From assembly GCA_008921705.1 (NCBI GenBank), contig VFFE01006702.1, positions 942,097-1,006,096 on the forward strand: a stretch of 64,000 nt of DNA. The letters run 5' to 3'. Of this stretch, positions 32,837 to 46,900 are shown piece by piece. The notes under the pieces were generated by a model. The model saw only the letters and a program-made list of their open reading frames with translations, did not search any database and was not told the origin of the DNA. Position 1 is the first letter of the stretch; each line of letters begins with the position of its first letter. Source of the stretch: Burhinus oedicnemus. Taxonomy: Eukaryota; Chordata; Aves; Charadriiformes; Burhinidae. Position numbers and translations under genes: made by a program.

Positions 32837-32842
32837 AATAAA
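32837..32842 (+). terminator. RCAN1: Proximal poly(A) signal AATAAA
   Basis: Canonical hexamer about 880 bases after the stop codon. The sequence just downstream is only weakly GT-rich, so its use is uncertain. Confidence 0.4.
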
Positions 32843-33969
32843 GCTAATGTTGCATATTCACAGCAATGTAATTTTTCACTGAAAAAAGGTAATCGAGAGA
32901 CATGAACTCTACTCAGTATGTGAATCTGCATTGTTGTGAGGAAAGATTTAACAGTGATTGAAAAATTGCACACAGTGTGTAGAACAGTGAAGAGAGATGG
33001 AGTGCCTTTTCCTCATTCATTCCTGATGTGAACTGTTCTACAAGCTGCACACTTGTATCTTTTTGTACTGGCTTTGTATGTCCATAAATATAAGCTTTCT
33101 TAGCTTTGCTTCCAAAATAAGCTGATATTTAGAAATGCTTAACACCAAGTAATGATGCATACTTAAGTAATGGGTATATGTGGGAGAAGCTTTAGGGTTT
33201 TTTATATGTTAGTGTTTAAAGACAGTAGCTCATGACATAGAAGTTTAGAGGAAGAAAGATGGCAGAAGTGTATTTTATTACTTGTTTTTTAAAATGGAGA
33301 TCCTCACTTTGAAATAGGTTTCAGTATTTTTTTTACAAGATAGTAACTGATATCTGTGGGGAAAATATCACTTACAGTTTTAGAAAGGGGATGTTTTTGA
33401 AGCTTCTCGACATGTTTTTAAAAATCAAAGCATGGTTCTCTGTTGGTTTGCTTTTGCCACAGTTGGTCTGAGAAAGAGTTTTGTAGCTGGAGCTAATATA
33501 AAGAAATCCACTCTGTGCCATTTGAAGCAAACTGACTTAAATACGCAGGTTCATACCTTGTTTTTTAAATAAATAATATATATTTTAAAAAATAAGATGT
33601 ATAATGAAGCCATTCCAAGCTGTGGCACAGTGTAAACGTAGTGTTACTGAAGGCCTGTCATTAGACTAAGCAAAATAGAAACTGATATCCTCTGACTACA
33701 GAGAGCAGGAATATATTGAACTTGAGTAATACTTGTAGTTATGATCTTATTTTGATTGGTATGCCCTGTAAACTGAAACAAACACTGGTACTTGGTGTCT
33801 GTCTTGGACCTAACTCAAGTGGCGCTCTCTCCATGTTAACAGTGTTAAGAGGAACTAATGCCATGTATTGCTGGAGCCGTGTGTTATGGACATCGGATGC
33901 ATAAGGTTATTTTGTGTTACTAAGGTGTAAACAATCAGCTGGATACGTGTACTGCTTATTAACACACAA

Positions 33970-33983
33970 AATAAATAAATAAA
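33970..33983 (+). terminator. RCAN1: Triple overlapping AATAAA poly(A) signal
   Basis: AATAAATAAATAAA gives three overlapping canonical hexamers. It is followed by ACTTTGTAGGTTTGCC, a TG-containing stretch that could act as downstream element. Confidence 0.45.
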
Positions 33984-34549
33984 ACTGAGAGAAACTTTGT
34001 AGGTTTGCCACAACTGCCTTTAAGCATTTCCAGGATTTTTTCCACGTTTCTCAAATTACTGCTGGATTTAGTGTTTCACTTCATTCAGTTTTAAATTGTT
34101 GGAATAATTCCTGTTCTGTCCTTTTTTCCATCTTTCCATGATTACCAATTAAAGCATTAGTTTTGCATTAGAAACCGAGGTAGTTGCTGTTCTGTTTCCT
34201 AGCAATCCTAAGAAAGCAGTGCTACCTTTCAGTTAAAAAGAACAGAATGTTAAATACCAAGATGATTTTTGTCATTTTAATACACTAACATCTGCCTAAT
34301 AAGGTGGGCAGTAGAAACCATGGAAGTCTTGGGATGGTTAGAGTGTGTTTTCCCCTTCTGATGGTAATGTAAACGAAGGTTCTGAGACAGTAACTTGCTG
34401 GTCTTTCTGGTTGTATATCCTGGCTTGTGCCACCTTCTGTTATCATTACTACGGTGTGCTGCTTGCTTTTTCTGTTTGTTTTTTTTTTAATGTTCAGATG
34501 AATGCTTAGTTTGTATTTTATACAGTTGTATAGTATGGGGCATATTTAA

Positions 34550-34555
34550 ATTAAA
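34550..34555 (+). terminator. RCAN1: Distal poly(A) signal ATTAAA
   Basis: The common variant hexamer, with TTGTTGTCGTCTTGT immediately downstream and TTGTA upstream. This is the most complete poly(A) site architecture in the region, hence the chosen 3' UTR end. Confidence 0.5.
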
Positions 34556-34575
34556 ATATTTTGTTGTCGTCTTGT

Positions 34576-37500
34576 AAATGTCATGGTATTTATGCATGAA
34601 ACTAGTTGATTTTGCGCCAAAGTCCGAATTTTAAGATTTCAAACATTTCTGATTTGAAAAAGGTAAGAATAACATCCCAGGTTACATCCTTACCAACCAA
34701 ATGAATTTATTCAGAGAAAAGCTTTCCAGCCTTCTGCTTAAGACACTTGCGTGGTCTCAATCGAAGTATGAGAATCTACTAATGAGTAAAATACAGTCCA
34801 GAATATTCCAATTAAAAACTGATTCTTCTGTGCCTGAAGTTGATGTGCTTCCTAATAAAAGTATCAACATCTTACAATTCTGTAATAATCCCTGTGTATT
34901 CATAATATCCTTACCAGTTTTCTTCTACAACATGAATAATTCTATTTTTAAAGCCCTTGTAATATGAAAATATATCAGCATTTAAATAGCTTTACCTAGT
35001 AACTGTAAGCCTGTGTGTTGCAAAACATGTTAAGCAAAAATATATTGAAGGCTTCACTCTCAATATAGATAGAAGTCCTTTAACGGCAGAAAGGATTTAT
35101 TGATATTAATGCTCATCATTCTTTGCTACTTATGACTGGGAAGTATTGATGTTGGTAAGAAACTGTTCTATCCACAGAACTGGTTTGAAGTAGCAAAGTG
35201 CTGCTGCATGCAGGCCCATCCAGGGGAATTCCTGCATAGAGTAACAGAAATAACTTGGTCCTTAAGTGATCTAACAAAAGATAGAAGGTGAAATAGCAAT
35301 TCTAACTAAGCCACCCTGCTTTATGTAGAAGGCATCATTTTATTTTATTTTTTTGGTAATATAGCTCATGTTTTATTATTTTTCCCTTTGCATAAGGATA
35401 GCGTGCACAATCTCCATAAATCTGTAAGTGATCACTAGCATTTGTCATTTTGCACAACTTATTGCCAGCTTAGTGATACACATTCCTATTGTTGGATTAT
35501 GCGTTTGTGCATGCATTAGTATTTTAAGGACCTTACTTGTTACCAAGGTGAATTCAACAACGTGGAAGACTAAAGTTTTTGGTTTTGATCAGGCTTTTGT
35601 TTTTCAGAGCAGCAACAAGTGTAGTAACTTTTAATATTTGAAATACTGGACAAGTGTGTTGTTCTTCTTGCGTAGTCCAGACTTGTCAAGGGTGGGGAAG
35701 GAATGAACTCCACAAACTTTCATACCATTTTAACAGTTACAGCACGGATTTCCCCCTAGGCAGTCACCAGCCTATTCAAGTTTTGCTTTGTCACACTAGG
35801 AAGAATGTCTTGGGGAAGACAAGTTCCTTAACTTGAAATTGTGATTTTTATCTATAAAGATTGCTTGCTTGCTTGTTCTGGTGTGTCCAGAACCATCTCC
35901 CAGTTCCAAACATACAAAATGATAGCATGGGGTAGACTTTTACTCTAGGCATAGACTAAGTTCAAAAATTCACTTACTAGGTCTTGGATTCAGTTATTGC
36001 ACTTCCTCTATCATCTTTGCTTTTATCCTGGCTTGCCCAACACACTTTAGAAGCATTTTGCAGAAAATTATACCTGCTTAATGCTTTTAATAATTCATGC
36101 TTGGATGTCTAAAAAGAAGAAAAGAAAACAACCAATAATAGCAAGATAAGACATCCCTCAAGATACTGTACATTACAATGAATAAAGCGAGACCACAAAA
36201 GTGACTTGACTGATGAGTCAGTCAGGTGACTTGACAGGATAGATCTGGCAGTACTGGATTTATCTTCTCTGAAAAAATTTCCATTGATAAAGTAGTGACT
36301 GTCACACTTGAAACTCTGTCACTTACCTTGTCTGTATTTATGCATCTAAAATTATAGCATCTCTGTCATCTTGCTTTTTTTTTTTTTTGAGTAACTGGTA
36401 ATTATTTTTTACTGTGGTACATTCCACCTGAGATATGAAAAGAAATAAAATGATGGGAGTTTAAGTATGAAAGGTTGAACAGGTGGAGATAGAGGCTCCA
36501 AGTGCCGTGTTGTCACTTCTGGAAATCATGTCACCTGTTCTGTTTTGGACTTTCTGCCTCTCAAAGACCAGCTCAAGAAGCTCCAGCTCTTCCTAACGTT
36601 GCTTCCTGCTCCCACCCCTGACCTTCTTCGACAAAATGTTATTCCATGTTTCCAAAAGATTGAGAATTTCTGAGGCTTACAAGGATTTCCTAAGTCTTCT
36701 TTCTGAAATCACTTTTTCTCTTACCCGAGGATAGACATAGTCTATTGGTGTGTGTGGCTTCAGAACTTTGTTACAGGCTTTACAAAAGGGGAGCACCAAT
36801 GGGAAATTTTTTCAGTAGTCTTCAGTCTGGTGCTGCTCTTGCTCCTAGATTTTGAGTCTGTCAATGACTTTCATATTTGGAGTGATTATGTATTTATGGC
36901 TTGCACTTCGTAGTCTCAATCCTGTTCATAGAGTGTGAATTTGCTGGGGTGGGATTTTGGCAGTTTGTATCTTTGTCCTATCTTGAAATCTTTCTTCCAC
37001 TTTACCTTTTCTTTTTTTGTACTTCTTCCTACACATTGGACTTTGTTGTGTACCATGTACCAAGCAGGTCCTTTATCTCCTTAGCTTTTATTTTTGACTT
37101 TATTTGTGTGGATCTGCCTACACTTTAATTGTGTGCATGTTTTCTTGCCAGAAACTCATTTTATTTGCAGTTTCATAACTACTACATCCTGCCTCAATGA
37201 AACCTCTAAGCGCTACTAAGAACTTTTCCTATATTCACCTAATGCCCAAGGTGTCATGTCCTTTATTCATCCTCATGAAATTATATCTGATTATTTTTCC
37301 GCTGTGATGCCCATCTAATGTCATTTATACATGCTTATACTTTATTTTGCTGGTGCAGACTGCTGTACTGTTCTGGTGCCATGCATCTGTATCTCTGGCC
37401 AAGCCGTAATTAATTCCCTATCTCATAGAGTGTGTTGTGATACCTTCAATAACTCTGTAGGTCTGGGAACAGGTAAGGCTTGTGAGTGTGATCCTGGTTG

Positions 37501-40500
37501 CTATCTACCATTGTCCAAATCTCTGGAAACTTTGATGGTGTCTGTCCTACTCTACCACTTCCTGAATCCAGTGAGGAGAAACTCGTTCAGGGATAAACAA
37601 ATGTACAAAGAGCCCTGGAGTACTGGCCGGAGTTTGACTTGTACCTCCTTTTTTTTTTTTTTTTTTAACATGTATCACTTATTAATTACTTTTCAACTTG
37701 TGTGTGTTAGTCAGGATAGACTCCTTACATCTAAGAGTACTTGCATTTGATACTGAGGATCTCAGTGGGTAGTGTTTTGCTCAACTCCATTGTTTCAAAA
37801 TCTATTTTGTTCAGTTTCTTATCTGGACCCTCACTACTTGAGTTAAAGTTTTTACAAAATAGGGTTTACTGAGGTGCTGCAGAAATCTGGAGGAAGAGAG
37901 AGAAAATATATCTGTCTTTGAGTCGTTTTGTGCCACTGAGCATTATGTCTCTTGACTGAGTATTTGGAGTTACTCCAATATCAAGCCTACAAAAGTGCTA
38001 AAGAGGTCCTTTAAGTGTCATTCAGGTAGACATTACCATTATTTGATTTGAATTTCTTTTGTGGGCATGTGGTGTGCTTTTTGGGGTGCCTAGGGGTGCT
38101 GCTAGGTCTAGGCATGTTCTTGAGCTCCCCTTGGAGCTCTCTGCCTCTGTGCAGGGGTTGAAAGTTTATACTGTGGTCTCTGCCAAAATCCTATCGTTAC
38201 TTTCCCCTCTCCCTTACGTCATGCACTTACCTGCCCTGATTCTTAAGATCTTTTCAACCTTTTCTGTAATAGTTCTTCTAAAGCTTTAAAATACATCTTT
38301 CAAAACCTGACAGGCTTTTAAATAGAATTTGGTGAAGTCATCTTAGTGTTGTTCCCTTCCAGTGTCTCTCTCTTGTCCAGAAAGTTAAATAAAATAGTCT
38401 TTCTCATGAATTTTATCCGTAGTATTCAAAAACTAAATAAAGATGACTAGCTCATAGCAAGTGGCTATTTCTTGTTACAGTGTCACAAGTCTTTGGGTAA
38501 CTTTCAAAGGAACTTAGCTTTTAAGCTTTATAGACTTTTACGCTTTCATTCTGTGATTCAGTGTACAAACAAAATTGTATATAGATTTCGGTGGTTTTAG
38601 GAGGTCTGAAAAAGTTCTATAAACTAGAGATCTTGAATTAGGTTGTAGCTTGCAAATTAGCTTTTGTTTCAGAAAGCTATCGGAATTTTGACTTTTTTAA
38701 AAACTCACTGTTTAGTATACTAGTACTTGGTTTAAAAGAGTCAATAGGAATGGTCTGGAAAATAAGGAAGTGATCTTGTATATTCTCTAAAAGGAGATTC
38801 TGAATCTTTTTTTTTTTCTGTTGTTGTTTCCCTTCTAAATGCAGTGTTCTGGGTTGCTTATTTTCCCCTTTTCCCCTCATTCCTCTCTTTTCCATTAACC
38901 ATTTTGTGTGCTGCATGATTGGAATAATTACTTACATCCTAACCTGAATGCAGTTCTCAACAGGATTGTGCATCTACTTTTTTTGTTTGGGGTGGCGGGT
39001 AGGGGAGACTTGTGTCATTAGAGCCTTAAAGCGTAACTAAGTAGTTTAATTTCAGTGAATTGAAAGAGGTATGTGGAGGTGCCCATAGATGGAGCTAAAT
39101 ATCAAGTAATGTCATTGCATACTACTGAATAAAACTGAAAACTCAAAGCTAAGGCTCTCATTGCAATAGCAGATGTGGAAATGAAATAATTCCACTATTA
39201 GATTACAAAAGTACAGTATTCCTTGTCTCTGATCCCTTTGAATATAGTTGACTTGAAACATATCTGTGGTGTGTAGGAAATCTTGTAGCAAATTACTTTC
39301 TAAAGGTAATCATGAGCCATTTTAGCAGTAAGTTGCGGTGTGGCACGCTGTGCTCTGCTTACTTTCATTGATAATTGCTCAGGAGAGAAAGTTTACGGAT
39401 ACAAAGTGTTTGAATCAGCCTGCTAAGAAATTTTCATTTTCAGGGCAGGTTAACTTCTGGAAGAGACCTAGCGGTTAGTTTCACATCTCAACTTGTTAGA
39501 AGGCCAAAAGGATGCAGTACAGGTTTTAAAGATTTTTTCTTTTTTTTTTCTATTTGTGCAGTTTGTGCTTTATAACCTCTAAAAAGCACATGGAATGTGT
39601 ACCCAATATTTCACAGCAAGGTTGTTTCCAGTACTTGAGTAACTTTGTGCATCTCTGTTTGGGTATGCCTGTATGCAAGTAAGCATGCATACTGTAACAT
39701 GGGGTTAATCCAAATGATAAAGCGTTTTGTGTGGGGAGTGTTTGTGCTGGGGTGTAGCAGTTCAGTGGAGAGAAGATTTTTGTCACTGAAAAGAACTATC
39801 ACTGCGATACTTAATGAGAAAAGCAAGTTATAAAAGGCTGGCATGCACGGCAGGCTTGCAGTGATGGTTTATGCTTGTCATTTTGCAGGTGTCTTTATAT
39901 CATTCCTTTTCAAGCTAATGTTACTCTAACTCTCATAGTTAAGCACACCAGCTCAAAGGAAGTGTAACCAGCAGTGAAGCTTCCTTTTAGAAGTGGAGTA
40001 TGATTTTTATGCCAGAGGACAGACTATCTGGGATGTAGTTCTGTTTGTATCACATCATCATTCGCTCGGCCAGCTGCCCTGGCCTAGCTTTGTGCCACGT
40101 AAATGAGAGTGAAAATTGCTAGTGTTACATAGCCATTAGACGTGTTTAAAGTATTATGAGAAAAATTTCCAACTATTTTTGTCAACTTTTCTTCTTAAAC
40201 CCATTTGTTTTCAAGGGGCACATAGGACACACACAGTGAAAACTGGTCACAGATGTAAAAGGTGACATTGGGATGCATAGCTCTTTGTGGCCGCTGTATA
40301 AAGTGATGCTAATTCACAGGGTGCGTTTGACTTAGGTGAGTTCATCCAAAAGCATTTCCTAATGTGAGTTGCTGTCAGGCTAATACAAAGAGGACCAGCT
40401 AGACAAAGTACCTTTAACAGCAGCATGGAATTTTTTTGGCCTTTTCCAGGACTGGAACTGAACCATGTTGGATTGAGCCTTTGTTATAAGTAAAGCAATG

Positions 40501-43500
40501 ATCAATTTATTGATCTTATTTGAGCTGAGGAAATAAATACATGGTTTAGCATAAGAAGCAGTTGCACAGCCCTTTGTACCTCTTGTTTTCCACTCATAAT
40601 ATTTTGCCCATTCTGTAAAATGAAGTTTAATCACACTGGCCTGGCATGGCTTGAAGCAGCAAGTGCTGAGGCACTTGACAGCGACTGAAATGGTTCACGT
40701 GCTGAAGCACTTCTGTGTAGTGTTAGGCCAGGGGGACTCACCCCTGATTTGGCTGATCCCTGCTCAGTAAAGACAAACAAATCAGCAGTCAGCTGGCCCT
40801 TTACCAGAGCAACTGTGCGGAGATTTTGTGTGCATTTCTTTCTCTAGAAAGCATCAGATCTTTCAGCGTTTGTTAGTATCTCCCCAATGTCCCTCTGGTA
40901 TCTTACGTCCCGTTCAAATGTTTCTAAAAATGCTGTTTCTGATCTCTTGAGAACTGCAGAAACAGCCAGCCAGTGAACTCTAAAGGCTGCAAGGAAATTT
41001 CTGTTCGGCAGAGTAATTATTTTTTTAAACAGATATTTTAAGTGCTTTGTGTGTACTCTGTACCTTGTTCAAGGGAGGGAGAGTATGCAAAGAGAATACA
41101 CGTGCTAATGTAGCTCTTGTGAGAGGGAATTGGCGTATCTTCCTTGTTCTGATACTGAAGGTCAAAACTATTGCATGTCATAACATGCAGTGTTCTGGCT
41201 GAAGGCAAATGGGCTAGTTTGTGACGAAGAACACCTGGAAGACCTTTTACTTCTTGTAAATGGAAAAAAAAAAAAAAAGCTTCAGGGAAAAGTCTTGCCT
41301 GTAATTGTTTTTCCAGTCTGTGTAAGGTGGCTCTGTCTGAAACAAGGTAGCTGCCCAAGCTGTCTTAACATACACTTCTTAGATATACTGGAGTTATTCT
41401 AAAGACTGAAAGGGTCAGGCTTGTATTTCCTCAGCCATACACAGGATTTCATTGAAAGAGATGGAGAGGGCTTTCAAGAAGAGGTTTTGTATGCTGAAGC
41501 CCATTGCTCCAGATGTGGGATTTTTCATTAAATTTCCTATGTTGAGATTTTAAGGAAGAGCAAGTGGCAGTCAGACTGAGACAGAGCGAAGAGAGGGAGC
41601 ATGATGTCATGGAAAAGGTGGTAAGAGGCAGAGGGAGGACAGAAGGAAATCCTGGGAGCATGTGAACTGATTCGGAATTACAAAACTTGGAGGAAGCGTG
41701 AACACAGAGCACCTGTCACTAGTGTCTTCTGCTGGTTTGCTGCTGTACTTGAGATAGTTGTATGATCTGTGACCTGATCCATGACTAGATCCAAGCCACT
41801 TCAAGAACTGCAAGGCAGGTGTGTGGGGGAAAGGGGTGAACACAGTGGGTGTGCTGTCCCTCTGTCTAGTCTGTGGTTCCTGGATGAGAAGATGGTCTCA
41901 CCAGACCACACCTGGGACTCTGCCACCATCATTTCTCCTGTTTGGGCTAGTCACCAGGATAGCCAAGTGTCAAGCATCTCGGGTCACGCGCTAGCATCTG
42001 TCACTCCCTTCTGCTTGTGTCCTAACTGGGATGGCCAGCAGCAACTAGAGTTGTTGTTCTTGGTGATGAGAGGGTCACCTTGCAGCTTGGAGTGTGAGGC
42101 AGCTGGATGTCTGCCCTGAGGCTGAGATGAGGAGTCTGCATATAGGAAGGAACCAAAACAGGGAGAGTTTGATATGGACATCAGAGCAAGCTCAGCTCAG
42201 ACTTCCTCTGCCACCAACTCTTCAGTGCCCCCACATATGCCTCCTTACGGTGGATGGAGCAGTCCTCTAGGTTCTTCATACCCACTGGCAATGCTACTGT
42301 GAGGACCATCACACTGATACTCTTTGTAATAGCAGCTCTGATCCAGCAGCCGGACCTGTGCCCCTGGCACTTCACCATCCTCTCCCAAAACACATGCTCT
42401 GCATCACCAGGTTCCTCACACAGCACCAGGTACCTCTCAACTCCCTACCCTTCTCCTAATTTTTGAGGTTCACAGAGGGTAAGCCTCTACTTTCTTATGC
42501 TCCAGTGGCACATCTGTATTTCACTGACCTTCCTTCACCACTTGAACTTGAACCACATGGTCAGGTCTAATGGCCTTACCAGTCATGGTGCTGCTGATCA
42601 GGATCTCTCTCTTTCAAGGTTCAGCCAAGCGCAACTATGGTATTATTTTTAAAATATGAGCAAATACAATTTCTTAGATTATTTTTGAAGCTAAGGACAT
42701 GCTTTAAGGAGAATACACAATTCAGTCTGATAACAGGTATGCATACACTCACGTTCTGTACTATATAGCTGAGCTCATCATCTGAAGGACAGGTGTTGCT
42801 GCACTACAAGGAAGTCCACTTAAATGCACTGTGCTCACAATAAGCAGAGAAAAGCTAACCTAATTATGCTGGAGGACTAGTACTGTGAGTGAAGACTTCT
42901 ACTGCCTTAGATCTCTTGAGGAAAGGTGACATAAAAAACTTTAAGCTCATGAAAATAATGCCGTTTATGCTGTGGAAAATCTTCAAGAAGGGACATGGGG
43001 CTGTTGTACCTGACAGTAAGGTCTTGAATTCATGTGAGTGAGTCACAGCTAGTACCTCTGAGTTTGAAATCTCAGATGTAGTAAACAATTTAAAAACAAA
43101 AAATCTTAAAAAAAAAAAAAAAAAAAAGTAAACAAAAGCCCCAAGCAATTTGATGAGTAACCATGAGTTTTCTGGGTACCTTCAGCTCTGGATACTCTCC
43201 CCTTCCAGGGCAGCATTATAGAATGGAAACTTTGACACAACCTTAATTATAGGCTAATGCTGCTATAATATAGCTCCTGTAGGTAGGTCAAAAAGCTTCC
43301 TGAGCACGGCACGATGTTCCAGCATGTATTAGTTGAGGATCAGTTCTAATGGCTCACTGCTGATTAAGGAGAGTGGTTTAGCAGTCAGAATTTTTACACG
43401 AGATTAAAAAGAAGGTGCAGAATGCTATGCTGTTAATCTCTCTGCCAAATTGTGTTGTGTGGGAGAGACATTTAGCAAGAACTTTCCATGCTTTGTCAGC

Positions 43501-43999
43501 CTGTGGAACCATCCGGGGAAGGAACTAACACCATTTTGGGGGAGTGTTGTGCTGGTTAGTAGTAATACCCAATCTTTCCTCTCCATAGTGCATGGCAATG
43601 AAATAACTCATCCACGTGTTCTGTAACTTCCTTCTGTTCCCAAAGGTTTACTGCTCAGTACTTGATCTCTCTGCCTTTACCTCCTTTATGCATCCAACAC
43701 ATTGGCAGAGCCATGTTGGGACTCATTTTATGCATACCCCAGTTTCCATGACAGCGAATGTCAATACGGAAGGAAGGTGTTGCTGAGTGGTCTTAGGGGT
43801 ACGTTGCTCATCAGATATCAGGGTTGCTGAAGGCTGTGGCAGATGCGTGGGCTGTGAGGAGGAGGGAAGAGCAACTGCTCAGGTTAAAAGCTATGATTAA
43901 TTGTTGTTCACCAAAGTTCACGATGACACATGTGCTTTGTAAACACCAGACTCCAGAAGGTGTCTGTCCCAAGCAACTTCGAGCTACAGTGTGAGCAGA
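34576..43999. other. AT-rich intergenic sequence downstream of RCAN1
   Basis: No coding exon, RNA gene or interspersed repeat that I can support. Human synteny would place KCNE1 on this side, in the same orientation as RCAN1, but its coding sequence is not here. Homopolymers include T runs near 36374-36388 and 37651-37666, an A run near 41263-41278 and 20 A at 43108-43127. An AP-1/MARE-type element lies at 36207-36224. Confidence 0.6.
36207..36224. promoter_or_regulatory. AP-1/MARE-like inverted repeat
   Basis: TGACTGA, spacer TGAG, TCAGTCA: perfect 7-bp arms containing the AP-1 core TGAGTCA (36214-36220). It is bracketed by a direct repeat of GTGACTTGAC at 36201-36210 and 36226-36235, a 25-base period. 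It lies about 1.6 kb past the predicted RCAN1 end, so a downstream enhancer is possible but unproven. Confidence 0.35.
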
Positions 44000-46900
44000 G
44001 AGGACCAGACACCTAGACATGTGAGAGAAGACACTGAGGAGGCCAGAAAGAAGTCACTGAGCATGAGTGAGGTGTCAACAGAAACAGCCCCAGTCTATGG
44101 CTTGGCTACGAGCTCCCTGGTGTGGAGGAAGCTCTCAGAGCTATTTAAGAGAACACTTAAAAAATGAGGTCCTACTGGAAATCAATTTCTTATACCCTAG
44201 GGCAGATGAGAATTGATCTAAATTCTGAGAAGTTGTGCCACCTCTGCAGGGTGGATGGCACGAGGCGGTGGTGAGCGGTAAGAGGGAGGGTGTAGGCAGC
44301 CGATGCCAGCGCTGTTTGTTTCCTCAGCAGTAGATGCCTTCACTTGGCCAGCTGAGTCACACAGAATCGCTTCTGCATCTAAACAGGTGCTGACTGCTGG
44401 CAGAGAAGGAAGCGCACTGAAGAGAGCATTTGCTCTGTTACCTACAGGATAACTCGTTATAGCCCAAGGACACACTAGCGGAGCTGTCACCTATTGCCTA
44501 GGGTGAGTGGGAAGTGAGAAGGTTGCTGTTTTCCTACTGTTAGTCAATCTGAACAGCAGCACAGTCCCCAGTCGTCGTAAAAACCAAGTGCTTCCTCAGC
44601 TGACATTGCAAAATCACCAAGCCTGGATCTGGAAATGGCAGACTTCTGCTGATGACACCACAGCTTGGCTGGCTACAAGGCTGCTTGCTATCTGCAGATG
44701 CTAGCTATTTTGCTTCCAAACGTCTCAATTTCCCTGTGCTCCACTTGATTACACACTGCCAGATGGCGCAGCAAATTCTGCACCAACTCCACAAACTCCA
44801 CAAAGAGGGCTTCAGACGAAACCACGTTGAGAGCTTATACTGCAGGTAGTCTTGCTGTCTGGCCAGGTACATGGGACTTCCATGAGAAGATGATAAACAG
44901 CAGGATGGAGGAGAGATGCCTGCTAGTGCCTCTAATGAGGACAAAGGAAATGAGGCCTTTTACATTATCAGAGACCGGAAAATCAACATGGAGCTGGGAA
45001 GCAAAAGGAGGGAGGGAAATGCACATAAGAAGTGTCCTGCCTTCCGGGAACACGTCTGCCAGCACCAAAAAAATCCAACTATAGAGTGGGTAATCCATAA
45101 GAAAGCAAGTTTCCTTCGTCCTGCTGCTTGTGGAACAATTGTTTTTAAAATATCTATTACAGGTAAAAAAATGATATGTTGCAGTGATGAAGCTTTTAAA
45201 GTGCTTTCAAAGCATTTGGTAGAAAATGTAGGATAACTTTTTGATGCATGTATAAGGTCTGTTCACAGGGGTCCAAATTCTTTTCAAGCTCTGTGTCCCA
45301 GTCTGTCCAACCCGGCAGTATTTCAGGGTATTACCACAGGCCCATAAACACATCAGAAAACAGACTGCATTAAACCCCTGAGCTCATCTACTGCTGAATC
45401 ACGTCCACACTAGCTGTCTTGGTGCTGCAATGAGCTGGCTCCATCTTAGGCCAGCCTTTTCATTTGAGTGAAGTCCAAACCTGCAAGCGTGTGAGCATCC
45501 AGCCTCTTGTGATCGTTTCCTTTATCAGCAAATCAGACACCGTGTCGTGCCTCTTAAAACGGGCGTCAAAGCTCTACGTGGTGCAGCAGATGGGTCCTCA
45601 AGCACAAACAGCTGCTTGCAAATTTTCTTTTTCCATTATCTCCTAAGCAAGCACATAACTTTCCCCTTGGGGAGGTGGGAGGGAGGGGGAGAGTCTGTAC
45701 GTTTTGCCAGGCCCCTGGCAGGTTCAGATTCCCCAGCTAGCACTTGTAACCCAGCAGGCATCAAGCTCTTACAACTAGAAGCCACACTCACAGCTGCTGA
45801 CAAAAGGTCTTCTGGTGGTGAAAGCTGCACTTAACTGCTTGAAAGCCTTTTAGTTGTGACTTGCAGATTTGGGGTTGCAAAGCGCTACTCCCTGCCCTTC
45901 CCACCAGCGCGATCCAATTCTATGACCGTTAAAAATGGAATTAAAAAGATATTTGGATAATATCACCCAAAGATTTTTCCAACCAGGGAAAATCCATTTC
46001 CTTTGTTTCTTAGCACTTCAAAGGGTCAGAGCTAGAGCTGAGGAACTTATCCCCTCCTTTTCACCTCTGGCTGCGATGTCCTTGACTGCCAGGTGAAGGA
46101 GTCTACTGGGAGCATCTTAATGGGAATTACCCCATATCTTTGTTTCTTTTTTCTTTTCTTTATAATTACTTGTTGGTACAGAAAATGGAGCAGAAGAGAT
46201 GTCCCTGTGTGTGTGCAACCACAGAAATGGTGATAGATGCATGCTTGGAGTCCTTGTGTTCCAAAGCAACATAGTTCCATGGTTTTAACCTCAGTTAATA
46301 GCATATTATCAAACAAACTCAAATGCCAGGGGATTTTTTACTTCGAAGACCGAACAGAGGGCTTTTGTGTTTGGTTTGCTCTGGGTGGAGCTGGGAGGGG
46401 TGGGGGGGCAGCACTCTTTCCCCTTTTTAGCTGAAAAAACCCTCCAATTATTTGCACTCGCCTTGCTCTGAATGCAGCTTGCTTTGTTGGGTGATTGCTG
46501 TTTGGGCAGGCAGGTAAATTCTGACCCACCTTGAAAGAAAAAGAAGCTTTGGTTTGACACATCTGGCTGGCTTTAGGTGTTCTACAAAGAACAGTGTCGG
46601 GGTGTCAGCCTGCGAGCTGCCTGGTGCCTGGAGGCTGGCCAGTGGGTGCTTGCTGAGGGAGGCATGCCTTGTGGCAGGGGCCACAGGCACCCAGCTCAGG
46701 GTTTGGGGAAAAAAACCCAATTTTTGTGTTTTGCACACTACTGGATCAGTTTGTGCAAACATGGTGTTAAGGACCCTTGCTGTTGTTTGGAGGTACTTAA
46801 GTGCCTGGTGTCCTGTCTGGGGTTCCTCTTGTACAAAGAGAGCAAAAGCCCAGAAAGTTTGGTCATGCCGTGTCTCCTCACTCGAGAGTTGCTTTTGCCT

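Larger units (their letters stand above)
31956..34575 (+). other. RCAN1: RCAN1 3' UTR with alternative poly(A) sites
   Basis: AT-rich sequence after the stop, with poly(A) signals at 32837-32842 (AATAAA), 33970-33983 (three overlapping AATAAA), 34148-34153 (ATTAAA) and 34550-34555 (ATTAAA). The last is followed by a GT-rich stretch, TTTTGTTGTCGTCTTGT, a plausible cleavage downstream element, so I place the distal end near 34575. It also holds a 22-T run (32224-32245), an AU-rich TATTTATTA (32510-32518) and a Pumilio-type TGTATATA (32548-32555). The exact ends need transcript data. Confidence 0.6.

Noticed and set aside
37331..37750. 139-residue open frame on the + strand
   Set aside because: Runs through a poly-T tract, giving a phenylalanine run, and has no family resemblance or supporting splice structure.
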